Assembly: GCF_015330165.1 (NCBI RefSeq)
Contig: NZ_JADDXT010000002.1
Location: 1,114,504 to 1,178,503, forward strand
Direction of reading: 5' to 3'
DNA from: Zobellia roscoffensis
Lineage (GTDB): Bacteria; Bacteroidota; Bacteroidia; Flavobacteriales; Flavobacteriaceae
DNA length: 64,000 nt
Shown here piece by piece: positions 45,018 through 53,302 of this stretch. The notes beneath the pieces are model-generated. The model saw nothing but the letters and a program-made list of their open reading frames with translations, was not told the origin of the DNA and did no database searches. A program made the translations under genes and the position numbers. Numbering within the stretch: the stretch's first letter is position 1; every line of letters begins with the position of its first letter.

Positions 45018-46376
45018 CTATTTTCCGGTTAAATACCGATACAGGTCATTTCCATTGGCAAACAGTATTAAAGCAAGCAATAAAAAGAAGCCGATCATCT
45101 GTGCATATTCTAAAAATTTATCGCTCGGCTTACGACCCGAAATCATTTCGTACAACAGGAACATGACATGACCACCATCTAATGCCGGTATAGGCAGCAA
45201 GTTCATAACGGCAAGCATAATGGATAAGAACGCCGTTGTTCCCCAAAATACTTCCCAGTTCCAAGCATCTGGAAAAAGGCTTCCTATGGCTGCAAAACCA
45301 CCTACACCTTTATAGGCACCTGTATCTGGATTGAAAATCTTTTTTAATTGCTTTAAATAACCCGAAAGGGTGTTAACCCCTTTATTGATTCCCGCAGGTA
45401 TAGATTCGGCAAAAGTATATTTTTCAGTCTCCAAACGCAGAAGACCTCTTTTTTCCATTTCTTCCATAGAAGGCATACCCGGTCTTACGCCTATTTGTGC
45501 GGAATCATTAATAACAACGGGTATAACTTTACGCACACTGTTATCACGAACGACGGTCAGGTTTATTTTTTCGCCTTTATACTGCTCCAAAATAGGTTTC
45601 ACCTCATCAAAATAAGTGATTTCCTTTCCGGCTATCTCTACTATTTCATCTTTTGGCTCTAGTCCGGCATCCTTGTTCAAAGATTCCGACGACACTTCCG
45701 CTATGTAAAAAGGGAAACGAGGACCTAAAAACCGAGCTCGGTCTTTATCTTCCATCAGCGTTGCAATAAAATCGACAGGAATCTCCTTTTCAATAGTTTC
45801 ACCATTACGTTCTATGGTAATACTACTTCCATTAATGATGTCCATAAAGATCTTATTAAAGTCCTTGATCTTATCTCCATCAACCGCTATAATTTTATCT
45901 CCTGTTTCAATACCCAATTCGTCTCCAATGGTCTTTTCAGTAACGTGTACACCATCTTTTAAACTATCCCCAGGTATATATTGGTCGCCATACGCATAGG
46001 CCATTCCTATGTAAATAATCACCGCTAAAACAAAGTTTACCGTTACACCGCCGATCATAATAATCAAACGTTGCCAGGCCGGCTTGCTTCTAAACTCCCA
46101 TTCCTTGGGCTCTTCTTTCATGGCTTCCGTATCCATGCTTTCATCGATCATACCGGCTATTTTTACATAACCGCCCAAAGGAAGCCAACCAATACCATAA
46201 ACGGTCTCCCCAATTTTCTTTTTAAAGAGGGAAAACTTAACATCAAAGAACAAATAGAACTTTTCTACACGTGTCTTAAATAACTTAGCTGGAATAAAAT
46301 GCCCTAATTCGTGTAGTACGATTAACAACGAAAGGCTTAAAAAAAATTGTATGGTCTTTATAAGTAACGGACTCAT
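45018..46376 (-). CDS. rseP: RseP-type site-2 protease (M50 family)
   Basis: A 452-residue inner-membrane metalloprotease. HELGH at 22-26 in the first membrane segment gives the zinc ligands and catalytic Glu; NLLPIPALDGGHVMF near 390-405 gives the third ligand (LDG). Two PDZ-like regions lie between (about 120-210 and 215-300). It cuts membrane-embedded anti-sigma factors or other single-pass proteins after a first cleavage outside. A TACTTTTG -7-like element lies at 46427-46420 on the minus strand. Confidence 0.92.
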   Translation of the reverse strand: MSPLLIKTIQFFLSLSLLIVLHELGHFIPAKLFKTRVEKFYLFFDVKFSLFKKKIGETVYGIGWLPLGGYVKIAGMIDESMDTEAMKEEPKEWEFRSKPAWQRLIIMIGGVTVNFVLAVIIYIGMAYAYGDQYIPGDSLKDGVHVTEKTIGDELGIETGDKIIAVDGDKIKDFNKIFMDIINGSSITIERNGETIEKEIPVDFIATLMEDKDRARFLGPRFPFYIAEVSSESLNKDAGLEPKDEIVEIAGKEITYFDEVKPILEQYKGEKINLTVVRDNSVRKVIPVVINDSAQIGVRPGMPSMEEMEKRGLLRLETEKYTFAESIPAGINKGVNTLSGYLKQLKKIFNPDTGAYKGVGGFAAIGSLFPDAWNWEVFWGTTAFLSIMLAVMNLLPIPALDGGHVMFLLYEMISGRKPSDKFLEYAQMIGFFLLLALILFANGNDLYRYLTGK

Positions 46377-46419
46377 CTATGTTTTCTATAATTAACGAAC
46401 TCATCTTGAATTCAGCCGA

Positions 46420-46427
46420 CAAAAGTA
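46420..46427 (-). promoter_or_regulatory. Candidate -7 element for rseP
   Basis: Minus strand reads TACTTTTG, matching TAnnTTTG, 44 bases before the rseP start codon. No clear -33 element is seen. Confidence 0.4.
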
Positions 46428-46511
46428 CACTTTTACAGCCGCTTAAAAAAAATAACTAACCACCCCTATTTATTTTTAAGAAACTTTTAGCAGCACTATA
46501 AGCCCTTAAGA

Positions 46512-46543
46512 GTTGAATGCTTGTATTGACTAACGTATCTTTG
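46512..46543 (+). promoter_or_regulatory. Candidate promoter for the SCO gene
   Basis: GTTG (46512-46515), a 20-base spacer and TATCTTTG (46536-46543) fit the Bacteroidota promoter pattern apart from the first base of the -33 element. The start codon is at 46555, so the leader would be only a few bases long. Confidence 0.45.
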
Positions 46544-46554
46544 GCAAAAAGATT

Positions 46555-47232
46555 ATGCGCTCATTTTTTGCCAAATACAAATTTTTCGGTCTGGTACTAT
46601 TGGGACTTTCGGCGGTAATCATGTATCTTTTCTATAACGCCCTTCAACCTCCAAAAATTTTAACTATTTATCAGCCTACCATGGTCAATCCAGAGCTGGT
46701 GGACAGTACCCTCCAATACAAAAGAAAATACCACACCATTGCAGATTTTTCTTTAACGAATCAAAATGGAGAAACTATAACAGAGGCCAATTATGAAGAT
46801 AAAATTTATATAGCCGATTTCTTCTTTACCACCTGCCCTACCATTTGCCCCATTATGACCAAAAATATGGCGAGTATTCAAGAACGTATAAAAGGGTTTG
46901 ATGATGTTATGCTCTTGTCCCATTCCGTAACTCCAGAAATAGATTCGGTGGCGCAATTAAAAAAGTATGCACTAGAAAAAGGCGTGGACGATTCTAAATG
47001 GAATCTGGTAACGGGCGATAAGAAGCAGATATACGAATTGGCCCGAAAATCATATTTAGCCGTGAAAACAGATGGCGATGGAGGTCCTTTTGATATGATT
47101 CATACCGAAAATTTTATTTTAGTGGATAAGCGAAAACGAATTCGCGGATTCTATGATGGAACCAACAAGGAGGAAGTTGAAAAATTGATGGGTGATCTTA
47201 AAATCCTGAGAGAAAACAACAAAGAGGAATAA
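46555..47232 (+). CDS. SCO1/SenC family copper chaperone
   Basis: A 225-residue thioredoxin-fold protein anchored by an N-terminal membrane segment (10-30). Cys94 and Cys98 (FFTTCPTICPIM) with His183 (DMIHTENFILVDK) form the copper site of SCO proteins. It acts on the periplasmic side in assembling the CuA centre of cytochrome c oxidase, or as a redox partner. The gene has its own promoter-like sequence. It is divergent from rseP and about 100 bases before feoA. Confidence 0.9.
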   Translation: MRSFFAKYKFFGLVLLGLSAVIMYLFYNALQPPKILTIYQPTMVNPELVDSTLQYKRKYHTIADFSLTNQNGETITEANYEDKIYIADFFFTTCPTICPIMTKNMASIQERIKGFDDVMLLSHSVTPEIDSVAQLKKYALEKGVDDSKWNLVTGDKKQIYELARKSYLAVKTDGDGGPFDMIHTENFILVDKRKRIRGFYDGTNKEEVEKLMGDLKILRENNKEE

Positions 47233-47299
47233 ACCTCCTAACTTCTATAGTTTTATGAATTTTTGGGATTTCCGAACCGCTTTTTAATATATTTTATGC

Positions 47300-47307
47300 T
47301 ACTTTTG
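47300..47307 (+). promoter_or_regulatory. Candidate -7 element for feoA-feoB
   Basis: TACTTTTG matches TAnnTTTG and lies 29 bases before the presumed TTG start of feoA. A -33 TTTG is not found at normal spacing. Confidence 0.4.
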
Positions 47308-47336
47308 CCCTTACTTATAATCAATCTAAATAAACA

Positions 47337-47582
47337 TTGATAACTACGGTCGCACAACTCAAGAAAGGACAAAAAGGAATCATCAAGGAATTTGCCGATG
47401 ACTCGCTACCCATAAAATTATTGGAGTTGGGCTGTCTACCTGGCAATGAAATAGAATTGGTTCAAATAGCCCCGTTCAAAGACCCTATTTATGTAAATGT
47501 AAACGGATCACATATTGCCATTAGACGGGAAACCGCCATGCTCATTGAGCTAGACATTTTAGAAGACACCTCTGCTCTATGA
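47337..47582 (+). CDS. feoA: FeoA ferrous iron transport protein
   Basis: An 81-residue SH3-like protein (KKGQKGIIKEF, LELGCLPGNEIELVQIAPF, INGSH-like NVNGSHIAIRRETA), the small cytoplasmic partner of FeoB. The most plausible start is the TTG at 47337, because no ATG occurs in frame before the domain begins; the normal length supports it. It overlaps feoB by ATGA, which indicates translational coupling. Confidence 0.9.
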   Translation: MITTVAQLKKGQKGIIKEFADDSLPIKLLELGCLPGNEIELVQIAPFKDPIYVNVNGSHIAIRRETAMLIELDILEDTSAL

Positions 47583-49816
47583 GTAAACAGATTAACGTTG
47601 CCCTTATTGGGAACCCAAATACTGGTAAAACTTCAGTGTTTAACCAACTTACAGGCCTTAACCAAAAGGTGGGTAATTATCCGGGTATTACCGTTGAGAA
47701 AAAAGAGGGTATTTGTAAACTTCCCAGAGGCGTAAAAGCACACATATTAGATTTACCGGGCACCTATAGTTTAAACACCACTTCTTTAGATGAGAGCGTG
47801 GCAGTTGAACTTTTACTGAATAAAAATGACAAGAACCACCCAGATGTAGCCGTTGTTGTCTCGGATGTGGAAAATTTAAAACGGAATCTACTTTTATTTA
47901 CTCAGATAAAAGACCTTAAGATACCGGCAATACTGGTCATTAATATGGCAGACCGTATGTCCCGCAAAGGTATTTCGGTAGATATTCCACTTTTAGAGGA
48001 AAAATTGAATACTAAAATTGCCTTGGTAAGTACAAGAAAAGGCATTGGCATAGATAAGCTCAAAGAATTTATTGCCAACTACAAGAGTCTCTCCACAGAA
48101 CAGAATGTTGATATTAAGGTCATAGACCCAGGTTATTTTAAAAAATTAAAAGACGCTTTTCCTAATGAGGACCTCTATAAATTATGGCTTGTAATTACGC
48201 AAGACGTAAACTTTATGCCCATTGAGAAAACGCTGTTTAAAGATGCCGCGTCTTTTGCGACCAAATCTAAATCTGAGTTAAAGCGCTTACAACAGAAAGA
48301 AACTATTCTAAGGTACCAGTTTATAAACGGTATTTTAAAGGAAACTTACAAAGTAGATATGGCCGCCGCCAAAGGCTTTAGAGCTTCCTTGGACAAAATT
48401 CTGACGCACAAGGTGTTTGGTTATGTCATTTTCTTTGCTATTCTCTTAGTCATTTTTCAAGGTATTTATGAGTGGAGCGGTTACCCACAGGATTTGATAG
48501 AGACGTTCTTTGCCTCTGCAAGCTCTTGGGTAAAAGATACATTGCCCGCCGGAGTGTTTACTAATCTCATTGCCGAAGGTATTTTAGCAGGAATAGGCGG
48601 TATTGCCATGTTCGTTCCCCAAATCGCCTTTTTATTCTTATTCATTTCCCTGCTGGAAGAAACAGGGTATATGAGTCGCGTAGTATTCTTAATGGACCGC
48701 CTCATGCGTCCATTTGGATTAAGCGGAAAAAGTGTCGTTCCCTTAATGTCCGGTACGGCCTGTGCCATACCCGCAGTAATGGCCACCCGAACTATTGAAA
48801 ACTGGAAGGAAAGACTCATAACCATACTGGTCACGCCTTTTACCACTTGTTCAGCACGGCTACCTATTTACATTATTATCATTGCTTTGGTGATTCCTGA
48901 AGGCGACTTTCTAGGTTTTGGCTATAAAGCCCTGACCTTAATGCTTCTTTACCTACTGGGATTTGGAGCAGCTATTATATCAGCTTTAATATTGAACAAA
49001 ATATTAAAAATAAAAGGGCGCTCATTTTTTGTGGTAGAAATGCCCAACTATAAATTACCATTACCCAAAAACGTAGCTTATACCGTTTGGGAAAAGACCA
49101 AAAGTTTTGTTTTGGGAGCGGGTAAAATAATACTGGCAATTTCCGTTGTACTTTGGTTTTTAGGCTCTAACGGTTTTTCCGATGATTATAAAAATGCCGA
49201 TGAGATTGTAACAAATCGTATTGAAACTGAAGGATTTTCGGATTTCAATCAAGAGAGTATCCAAAACGAGCTTTCCGATTATGAAGCTGCTTTAAACGAC
49301 AGTATTCAGTCTAACGTGTACGCCATAAACCAGACCGCTCTTACCGATTCCTTAATCCAAAAGAAAAGGTCGCTTCAAGAGAAAGCGGTGAATCAAGAAA
49401 TTTCTAGCTATAAACTTGAGAATTCATATATGGGCTATATGGGTAAAGCTATAGAACCTATCGTACATCCATTAGGCTATGATTGGAAAATAGGTATCGC
49501 AGTCCTAACCTCATTCGCTGCACGTGAAGTTTTTGTGGGCACACTGGCCACAATTTATAGTGTTGGCAGTGATGAGGAGCAGACCATTCAAAACCGAATG
49601 GCCGCAGAGGTAAACCCTAAAACTAAAAAACCATTGTTCAACTTGGCATCGGGAATTTCGTTATTGTTATTTTATGCCTTCGCCATGCAATGTATGAGCA
49701 CCTTAGCCGTAGTAAAACGAGAAACGAATACTTGGAAATGGCCAGCCGCACAATTGGTATTTATGAGTTCTTTTGCCTATATTGTTGCTTTGGCCGCCTA
49801 TCAAATATTAAAATAA
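47579..49816 (+). CDS. feoB: FeoB ferrous iron transporter
   Basis: A 745-residue protein with an N-terminal G domain (GNPNTGKTS at 11-19, LDLPGTYSL, and VINMADR as G4) and a C-terminal polytopic part with two Gate motifs (SGTACAIPAVMATR and SFAAREVFVGTLA). It imports Fe2+ across the inner membrane. Length is normal. The extra stretch at about 540-600 between membrane parts is polar and helical. It forms an operon with feoA and the small membrane protein after it. Confidence 0.95.
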   Translation: MSKQINVALIGNPNTGKTSVFNQLTGLNQKVGNYPGITVEKKEGICKLPRGVKAHILDLPGTYSLNTTSLDESVAVELLLNKNDKNHPDVAVVVSDVENLKRNLLLFTQIKDLKIPAILVINMADRMSRKGISVDIPLLEEKLNTKIALVSTRKGIGIDKLKEFIANYKSLSTEQNVDIKVIDPGYFKKLKDAFPNEDLYKLWLVITQDVNFMPIEKTLFKDAASFATKSKSELKRLQQKETILRYQFINGILKETYKVDMAAAKGFRASLDKILTHKVFGYVIFFAILLVIFQGIYEWSGYPQDLIETFFASASSWVKDTLPAGVFTNLIAEGILAGIGGIAMFVPQIAFLFLFISLLEETGYMSRVVFLMDRLMRPFGLSGKSVVPLMSGTACAIPAVMATRTIENWKERLITILVTPFTTCSARLPIYIIIIALVIPEGDFLGFGYKALTLMLLYLLGFGAAIISALILNKILKIKGRSFFVVEMPNYKLPLPKNVAYTVWEKTKSFVLGAGKIILAISVVLWFLGSNGFSDDYKNADEIVTNRIETEGFSDFNQESIQNELSDYEAALNDSIQSNVYAINQTALTDSLIQKKRSLQEKAVNQEISSYKLENSYMGYMGKAIEPIVHPLGYDWKIGIAVLTSFAAREVFVGTLATIYSVGSDEEQTIQNRMAAEVNPKTKKPLFNLASGISLLLFYAFAMQCMSTLAVVKRETNTWKWPAAQLVFMSSFAYIVALAAYQILK

Positions 49817-49817
49817 A

Positions 49818-49967
49818 ATGAGCATGATTCAACCCATATTGGTTTACATTATTTTAGCTGTTGCAGTTGGGTATTTGGTGAAAAAATTCTTTCTGCCCAA
49901 AGCATTGTTCGCTAGCAAAAAAGGAAACAATAAAGCTTGCGGACAAGATGGCTGTGGTTGCCACTAA
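49818..49967 (+). CDS. FeoB-associated Cys-rich small membrane protein
   Basis: A 49-residue protein starting one base after the feoB stop. Residues 5-25 are a membrane helix (QPILVYIILAVAVGYLVKKF), then a short basic part and a CGQDGCGCH tail with three cysteines and a terminal His, a likely metal site. Such proteins occur next to feoB in Bacteroidota and Firmicutes. It probably aids FeoB assembly or iron transfer; experimental evidence for this is limited. Confidence 0.8.
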   Translation: MSMIQPILVYIILAVAVGYLVKKFFLPKALFASKKGNNKACGQDGCGCH

Positions 49968-50141
49968 CAACCGCAATCATGCGTATTCAAGCAGCAATGG
50001 ATTTGCAAAACTTCAGAATTAAATTCATTTGCGATGTAAGTATTTTCGTTAATAAAAGGATAAATTGGTATTAAATAAATCAAAAAAGGTGCGTTTACTT
50101 CAATTGCAATCGCTTTTTTTGAATAGCCATTAGTTATCAAT

Positions 50142-51680
50142 ATGCCAAAAGTCTTTGTTCACACCCTCATCTTCTTTCTATTCTTTACTTCGGCACAACA
50201 TGCCCAAAGCTTAAGCTCTACCATTGTAGATTCCGTTTCTAAAAAACCTGTGCCCTACGCTACCGTGCAGTTAAACAATAGAGGTATGATTACCAATGAA
50301 GAGGGGAAGTTCAAATTCTTGCTGAACGATGCTGTAGAAGCTTCCGACTCTCTTTTTGTTTCTTGTATTGGCTACGAGTCCATAGGGAAGCCCATTTCCG
50401 AGTTTACGGATAGCCTAATTTATCTTAAACCAAAGGCTATAGAGCTTAGGGAAGTTATCGTATCCAACAAAAACTATACGCCAAAGGAAATTATTGAACT
50501 TGTAGAAGATAATATTGAGAAGAACTACATCACGGATTTTTCTAAAAAACGGTTGTTCCTTAGAGAAACCTACCAAAACAAAATTATAAAAACCGAGTAT
50601 CAGATCAAGAAATCTACGATTGATGCTTTCAACAAAAGTTTCTTGGATAGTGTGATTCAAACCATACCTAAAAACAACATTTATTACACAGAAATGCTGG
50701 GCGACCTCTATGGTGCCGATGATGCGGATGAACAAAAGCTAGATCTTATTAAAGCATCAGAACTGTATGATAAAAGCAAAGAGCTAGATGTAGAGCTGTT
50801 AGAGGAAAAGTTCAATAAAATTGTAAAGGAAAATATTAAGACCGATTCTTATTTTAAAATAAAATCTGGATTGTTCGGCACTAAAGTAGATGCTGATGAC
50901 ATGGGTGAAATCTTTAAAGAGGAAATAGATTCTACAGATGTGGCAGCCCTTAACGAACGCCTTGAAGAGGAAAAAAAGAGCAAAGAAGAGCGAAGGGAAT
51001 TCTTTCTGGAATACAAGCGTAAAACACTGGGCAACCTTTTTGAAAACCTCCCGATTTTTGACGATTCCGACTATAACGTGCTGTTCAAACCCAGACGCTA
51101 TGACCTCATCCTAGAAAACTATACCTATTTAGGAGACCAGGCCGTATATGTCATCAGTTTTGTTCCAGACGGCTCACCCGAATATGGTGGTACGCTTTAT
51201 ATAAATTCAGATGATTTTGCACTAATCCGAATGGATTTTGAAAATACTGAATCGCTTAGAGACTTTAAACTATTGGGTGTCTCCGTGAACGAATATTTAG
51301 CAAAAGGGAGCATTCTTTTTGATAAGGGCCCCGATCAAAAGTATCACCTGCGCTACTACAATGTAATTAAAGGTATCCGAGCTGGAATTAAAAGACCTTT
51401 AACCATTATTGAAAAGAACAAAAACGTGAAGGGCAGACGCAAGCAAAATGAGTTGGCGTTGAAAGTAGATGCTGCTTTTGGCAATATCAACCGGTATGAA
51501 CTTATAGTTTTTGACGAGGAACCCATTAATTCAGGTCAGTTTGAAGCCTTTAAGGAGAAGACCGGTGTTCTACCTACCTATATGCCAGATTACGACCCCA
51601 ACTTTTGGAAAGGTCATGACATTATAGAACCCAATCAGGCCATAAAAGAATTCACTTCAGAAATCCAACCTGATAACTAG
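50142..51680 (+). CDS. Carboxypeptidase-like regulatory domain protein, unknown function
   Basis: A 512-residue secreted protein. A signal peptide (to about residue 22) is followed by a CarboxypepD_reg-like domain (SSTIVDSVSKKPVPYATVQL, then GMITNEEGKFKF) at 25-100. The rest has a helical, charged middle and a beta-rich C-terminal half. The N-domain is also found in TonB receptors, but no plug or barrel is present here. Probably periplasmic or outer-membrane associated. Its last 4 bases overlap the stop of the convergent DUF423 gene. Confidence 0.7.
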   Translation: MPKVFVHTLIFFLFFTSAQHAQSLSSTIVDSVSKKPVPYATVQLNNRGMITNEEGKFKFLLNDAVEASDSLFVSCIGYESIGKPISEFTDSLIYLKPKAIELREVIVSNKNYTPKEIIELVEDNIEKNYITDFSKKRLFLRETYQNKIIKTEYQIKKSTIDAFNKSFLDSVIQTIPKNNIYYTEMLGDLYGADDADEQKLDLIKASELYDKSKELDVELLEEKFNKIVKENIKTDSYFKIKSGLFGTKVDADDMGEIFKEEIDSTDVAALNERLEEEKKSKEERREFFLEYKRKTLGNLFENLPIFDDSDYNVLFKPRRYDLILENYTYLGDQAVYVISFVPDGSPEYGGTLYINSDDFALIRMDFENTESLRDFKLLGVSVNEYLAKGSILFDKGPDQKYHLRYYNVIKGIRAGIKRPLTIIEKNKNVKGRRKQNELALKVDAAFGNINRYELIVFDEEPINSGQFEAFKEKTGVLPTYMPDYDPNFWKGHDIIEPNQAIKEFTSEIQPDN

Positions 51681-52063
51681 ATAAGGTTGTTTATAAAGCT
51701 ATACAACAATAGTCCCCAACCACATACCAATAACAAGCCTCCAAGTGGCGTTATGGGCCCTAGGAAACGTAATTTCTTTCCTTTTGCCGAGCTAATGACC
51801 AAAGCATATATACTAAACGAAAATAAAAAAGTACCTATAACAAAACAATAGACCATATATTGCTGAAAGGCAACATCCATATTAAAATTGAATCCAACTA
51901 CCAACAACACCAGAGCGTGATACATTTGGTATTTTACTCCAGTTTCAAAACTTTTGAGCTGCTCTTCAGAAAGTAACTTCTTTAAAGCGTGAGCACCAAA
52001 AGCGCCAAAAATTACAGCCAAAAGACCATACAATGCACCTACAATCTGAGCCAATAGAACCAT
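51677..52063 (-). CDS. DUF423 family membrane protein
   Basis: A 128-residue protein with four membrane segments. GALYGLLAVIFGAFGAHALKK at the N-terminus and FSFSIYALVISSAKGKKLRFLGPITPLGG in the second half are the hallmarks of DUF423 (YgdD-like) proteins. The function of this widespread family is not known. The gene stands alone on its strand and converges with the regulatory-domain protein gene. Confidence 0.9.
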   Translation of the reverse strand: MVLLAQIVGALYGLLAVIFGAFGAHALKKLLSEEQLKSFETGVKYQMYHALVLLVVGFNFNMDVAFQQYMVYCFVIGTFLFSFSIYALVISSAKGKKLRFLGPITPLGGLLLVCGWGLLLYSFINNLI

Positions 52064-52108
52064 GAAATAATTTTAAACAAAGATAGGCTTTGGCTTTTCT
52101 AAAAGCAA

Positions 52109-52135
52109 AGAGCCACTCAACAGTTGAGTGGCTCT
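52109..52135 (-). terminator. Intrinsic terminator after the NTF2-like gene
   Basis: AGAGCCACTCAAC and GTTGAGTGGCTCT (13 bp, perfect) flank one A, so the real loop is AACAGTT or smaller. On the minus strand the stem is followed by TTTGCTTTT. It lies 25 bases downstream of the NTF2-like gene stop. Confidence 0.75.
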
Positions 52136-52159
52136 AATTATTCTAATTTCTACAGAAGT

Positions 52160-52567
52160 TTATCCATTCTCATTGTAGAAGAACTGTTCTTTTACAATTT
52201 TTCCATCTTGCACCTCATACACAGCAATTTCGGATGATGTAGAGCGCTGCCCAGATGGTTTATGTGTCGTATCCATGGTAAACTTTACGGAAAACCAATT
52301 GTCTGCCACTACCGGATCTGACGCCTTACTACTGTGGACTTCAAAGTTTTCTTGCCACCACTCACCCTTTTTCTTAATCCCCTCAAAACCCTCAACGTAA
52401 GCTCCTTCCGCTTTACCGTCGTTTTCGATACTTACTATTTTATCGCTATACAACTGCTGATAAGGCTTTTCAAAATCTCCTTCATTACACCAAGCCACTA
52501 ATTTAGAGGCAATTTCATCTGTTTCCATGATTGTTTGTTTATTGATTATCTCAACAAAATACAACAC
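52160..52567 (-). CDS. NTF2/SnoaL-like domain protein
   Basis: A small alpha+beta barrel protein. METDEIASKLVAWCNEGDFE, then YAEGFEGIKKKGEWWQENFEVHSSK-like strands and a TSSEIAVYEVQDGKIVKEQFFYN ending match SnoaL/NTF2-like proteins. The frame opens at 52567, but the Met at 52528 (METDEIA) gives the expected 122-residue length and is the likelier start. Function cannot be predicted; the fold binds small hydrophobic ligands or acts as an isomerase in some members. Confidence 0.72.
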   Translation of the reverse strand: MLYFVEIINKQTIMETDEIASKLVAWCNEGDFEKPYQQLYSDKIVSIENDGKAEGAYVEGFEGIKKKGEWWQENFEVHSSKASDPVVADNWFSVKFTMDTTHKPSGQRSTSSEIAVYEVQDGKIVKEQFFYNENG

Positions 52568-52658
52568 ATTACCCTGAATAACAAAGGACTGTAGATAATT
52601 TAAAAAGAAATTAATATGAAATATAGAGTAAACCCAATAAAGAATAACCTATAGCTGC

Positions 52659-53090
52659 CTAGTTAGGCTCAACACTTAATTTGCTTGAAAGTAAATCAAA
52701 CAACTGCTGGGTATCCGTAGAATCTTTAAGATTAATAAAGAGCTTTAATGAATCGTGATGAACAATTTTTATCTTTTGATTTTCAAAATTATCAACGTAG
52801 ACATATACCTTTTTATCGGTAAGTGAATCTTTGAAATCCTGAAAAACACCTTTTTCCTTATCAAAGGCCGAAAAACCATTCAGGCGAACCATGGGTGGGA
52901 TTTTCTCAACAAAATCTACACTATCCAAAGCTGAAAAAGGTACTTCTTGTAAGTAAAATCCGGATAATACTTTTAGACCAGAAGCATCCGTTTTTGTCCA
53001 ATTTTTATAATGCAGAACAAAGGCAAAAAGACAAATGATTACTGTAACTACAATCAAAACATTCCATAATACGTGTCCTTTTTTCTTCAT
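52659..53090 (-). CDS. Unknown membrane-anchored protein
   Basis: A 143-residue protein with an N-terminal KKKGH stretch and one membrane helix (8-26, VLWNVLIVVTVIICLFAFVL); the rest is periplasmic and beta-rich. No known motif. It is about 90 bases upstream of the NTF2-like gene on the same strand and could share its terminator. Function unknown. Confidence 0.6.
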   Translation of the reverse strand: MKKKGHVLWNVLIVVTVIICLFAFVLHYKNWTKTDASGLKVLSGFYLQEVPFSALDSVDFVEKIPPMVRLNGFSAFDKEKGVFQDFKDSLTDKKVYVYVDNFENQKIKIVHHDSLKLFINLKDSTDTQQLFDLLSSKLSVEPN

Positions 53091-53239
53091 ATCACTGCTA
53101 ATTTCACATTTTGAAGATTGATGAGCGATTTCCAGCCATCACCAATTACTCTATGAACGTACAAAAATGACGAAAATTTCCGACAGCGGTTAAAATTTTA
53201 TTTTCTGCATCATTTATCACTTGTGAAGACCTTATTATA

Positions 53240-53254
53240 TACCTAATTTAGGTA
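53240..53254. promoter_or_regulatory. 15-bp palindrome upstream of the GH63-like gene
   Basis: TACCTAA-T-TTAGGTA is a perfect inverted repeat with a single central base, 48 bases before the ATG at 53303. It is placed like an operator. The regulator is unknown. Confidence 0.45.
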
Positions 53255-53302
53255 CTCGTATAAACACACTTGCAAACCATTAACTTTACATATTTTAACT
53301 GT

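Noticed and set aside
48481..48846. 121-codon minus-strand frame
   Set aside because: Antisense shadow of feoB membrane segments.
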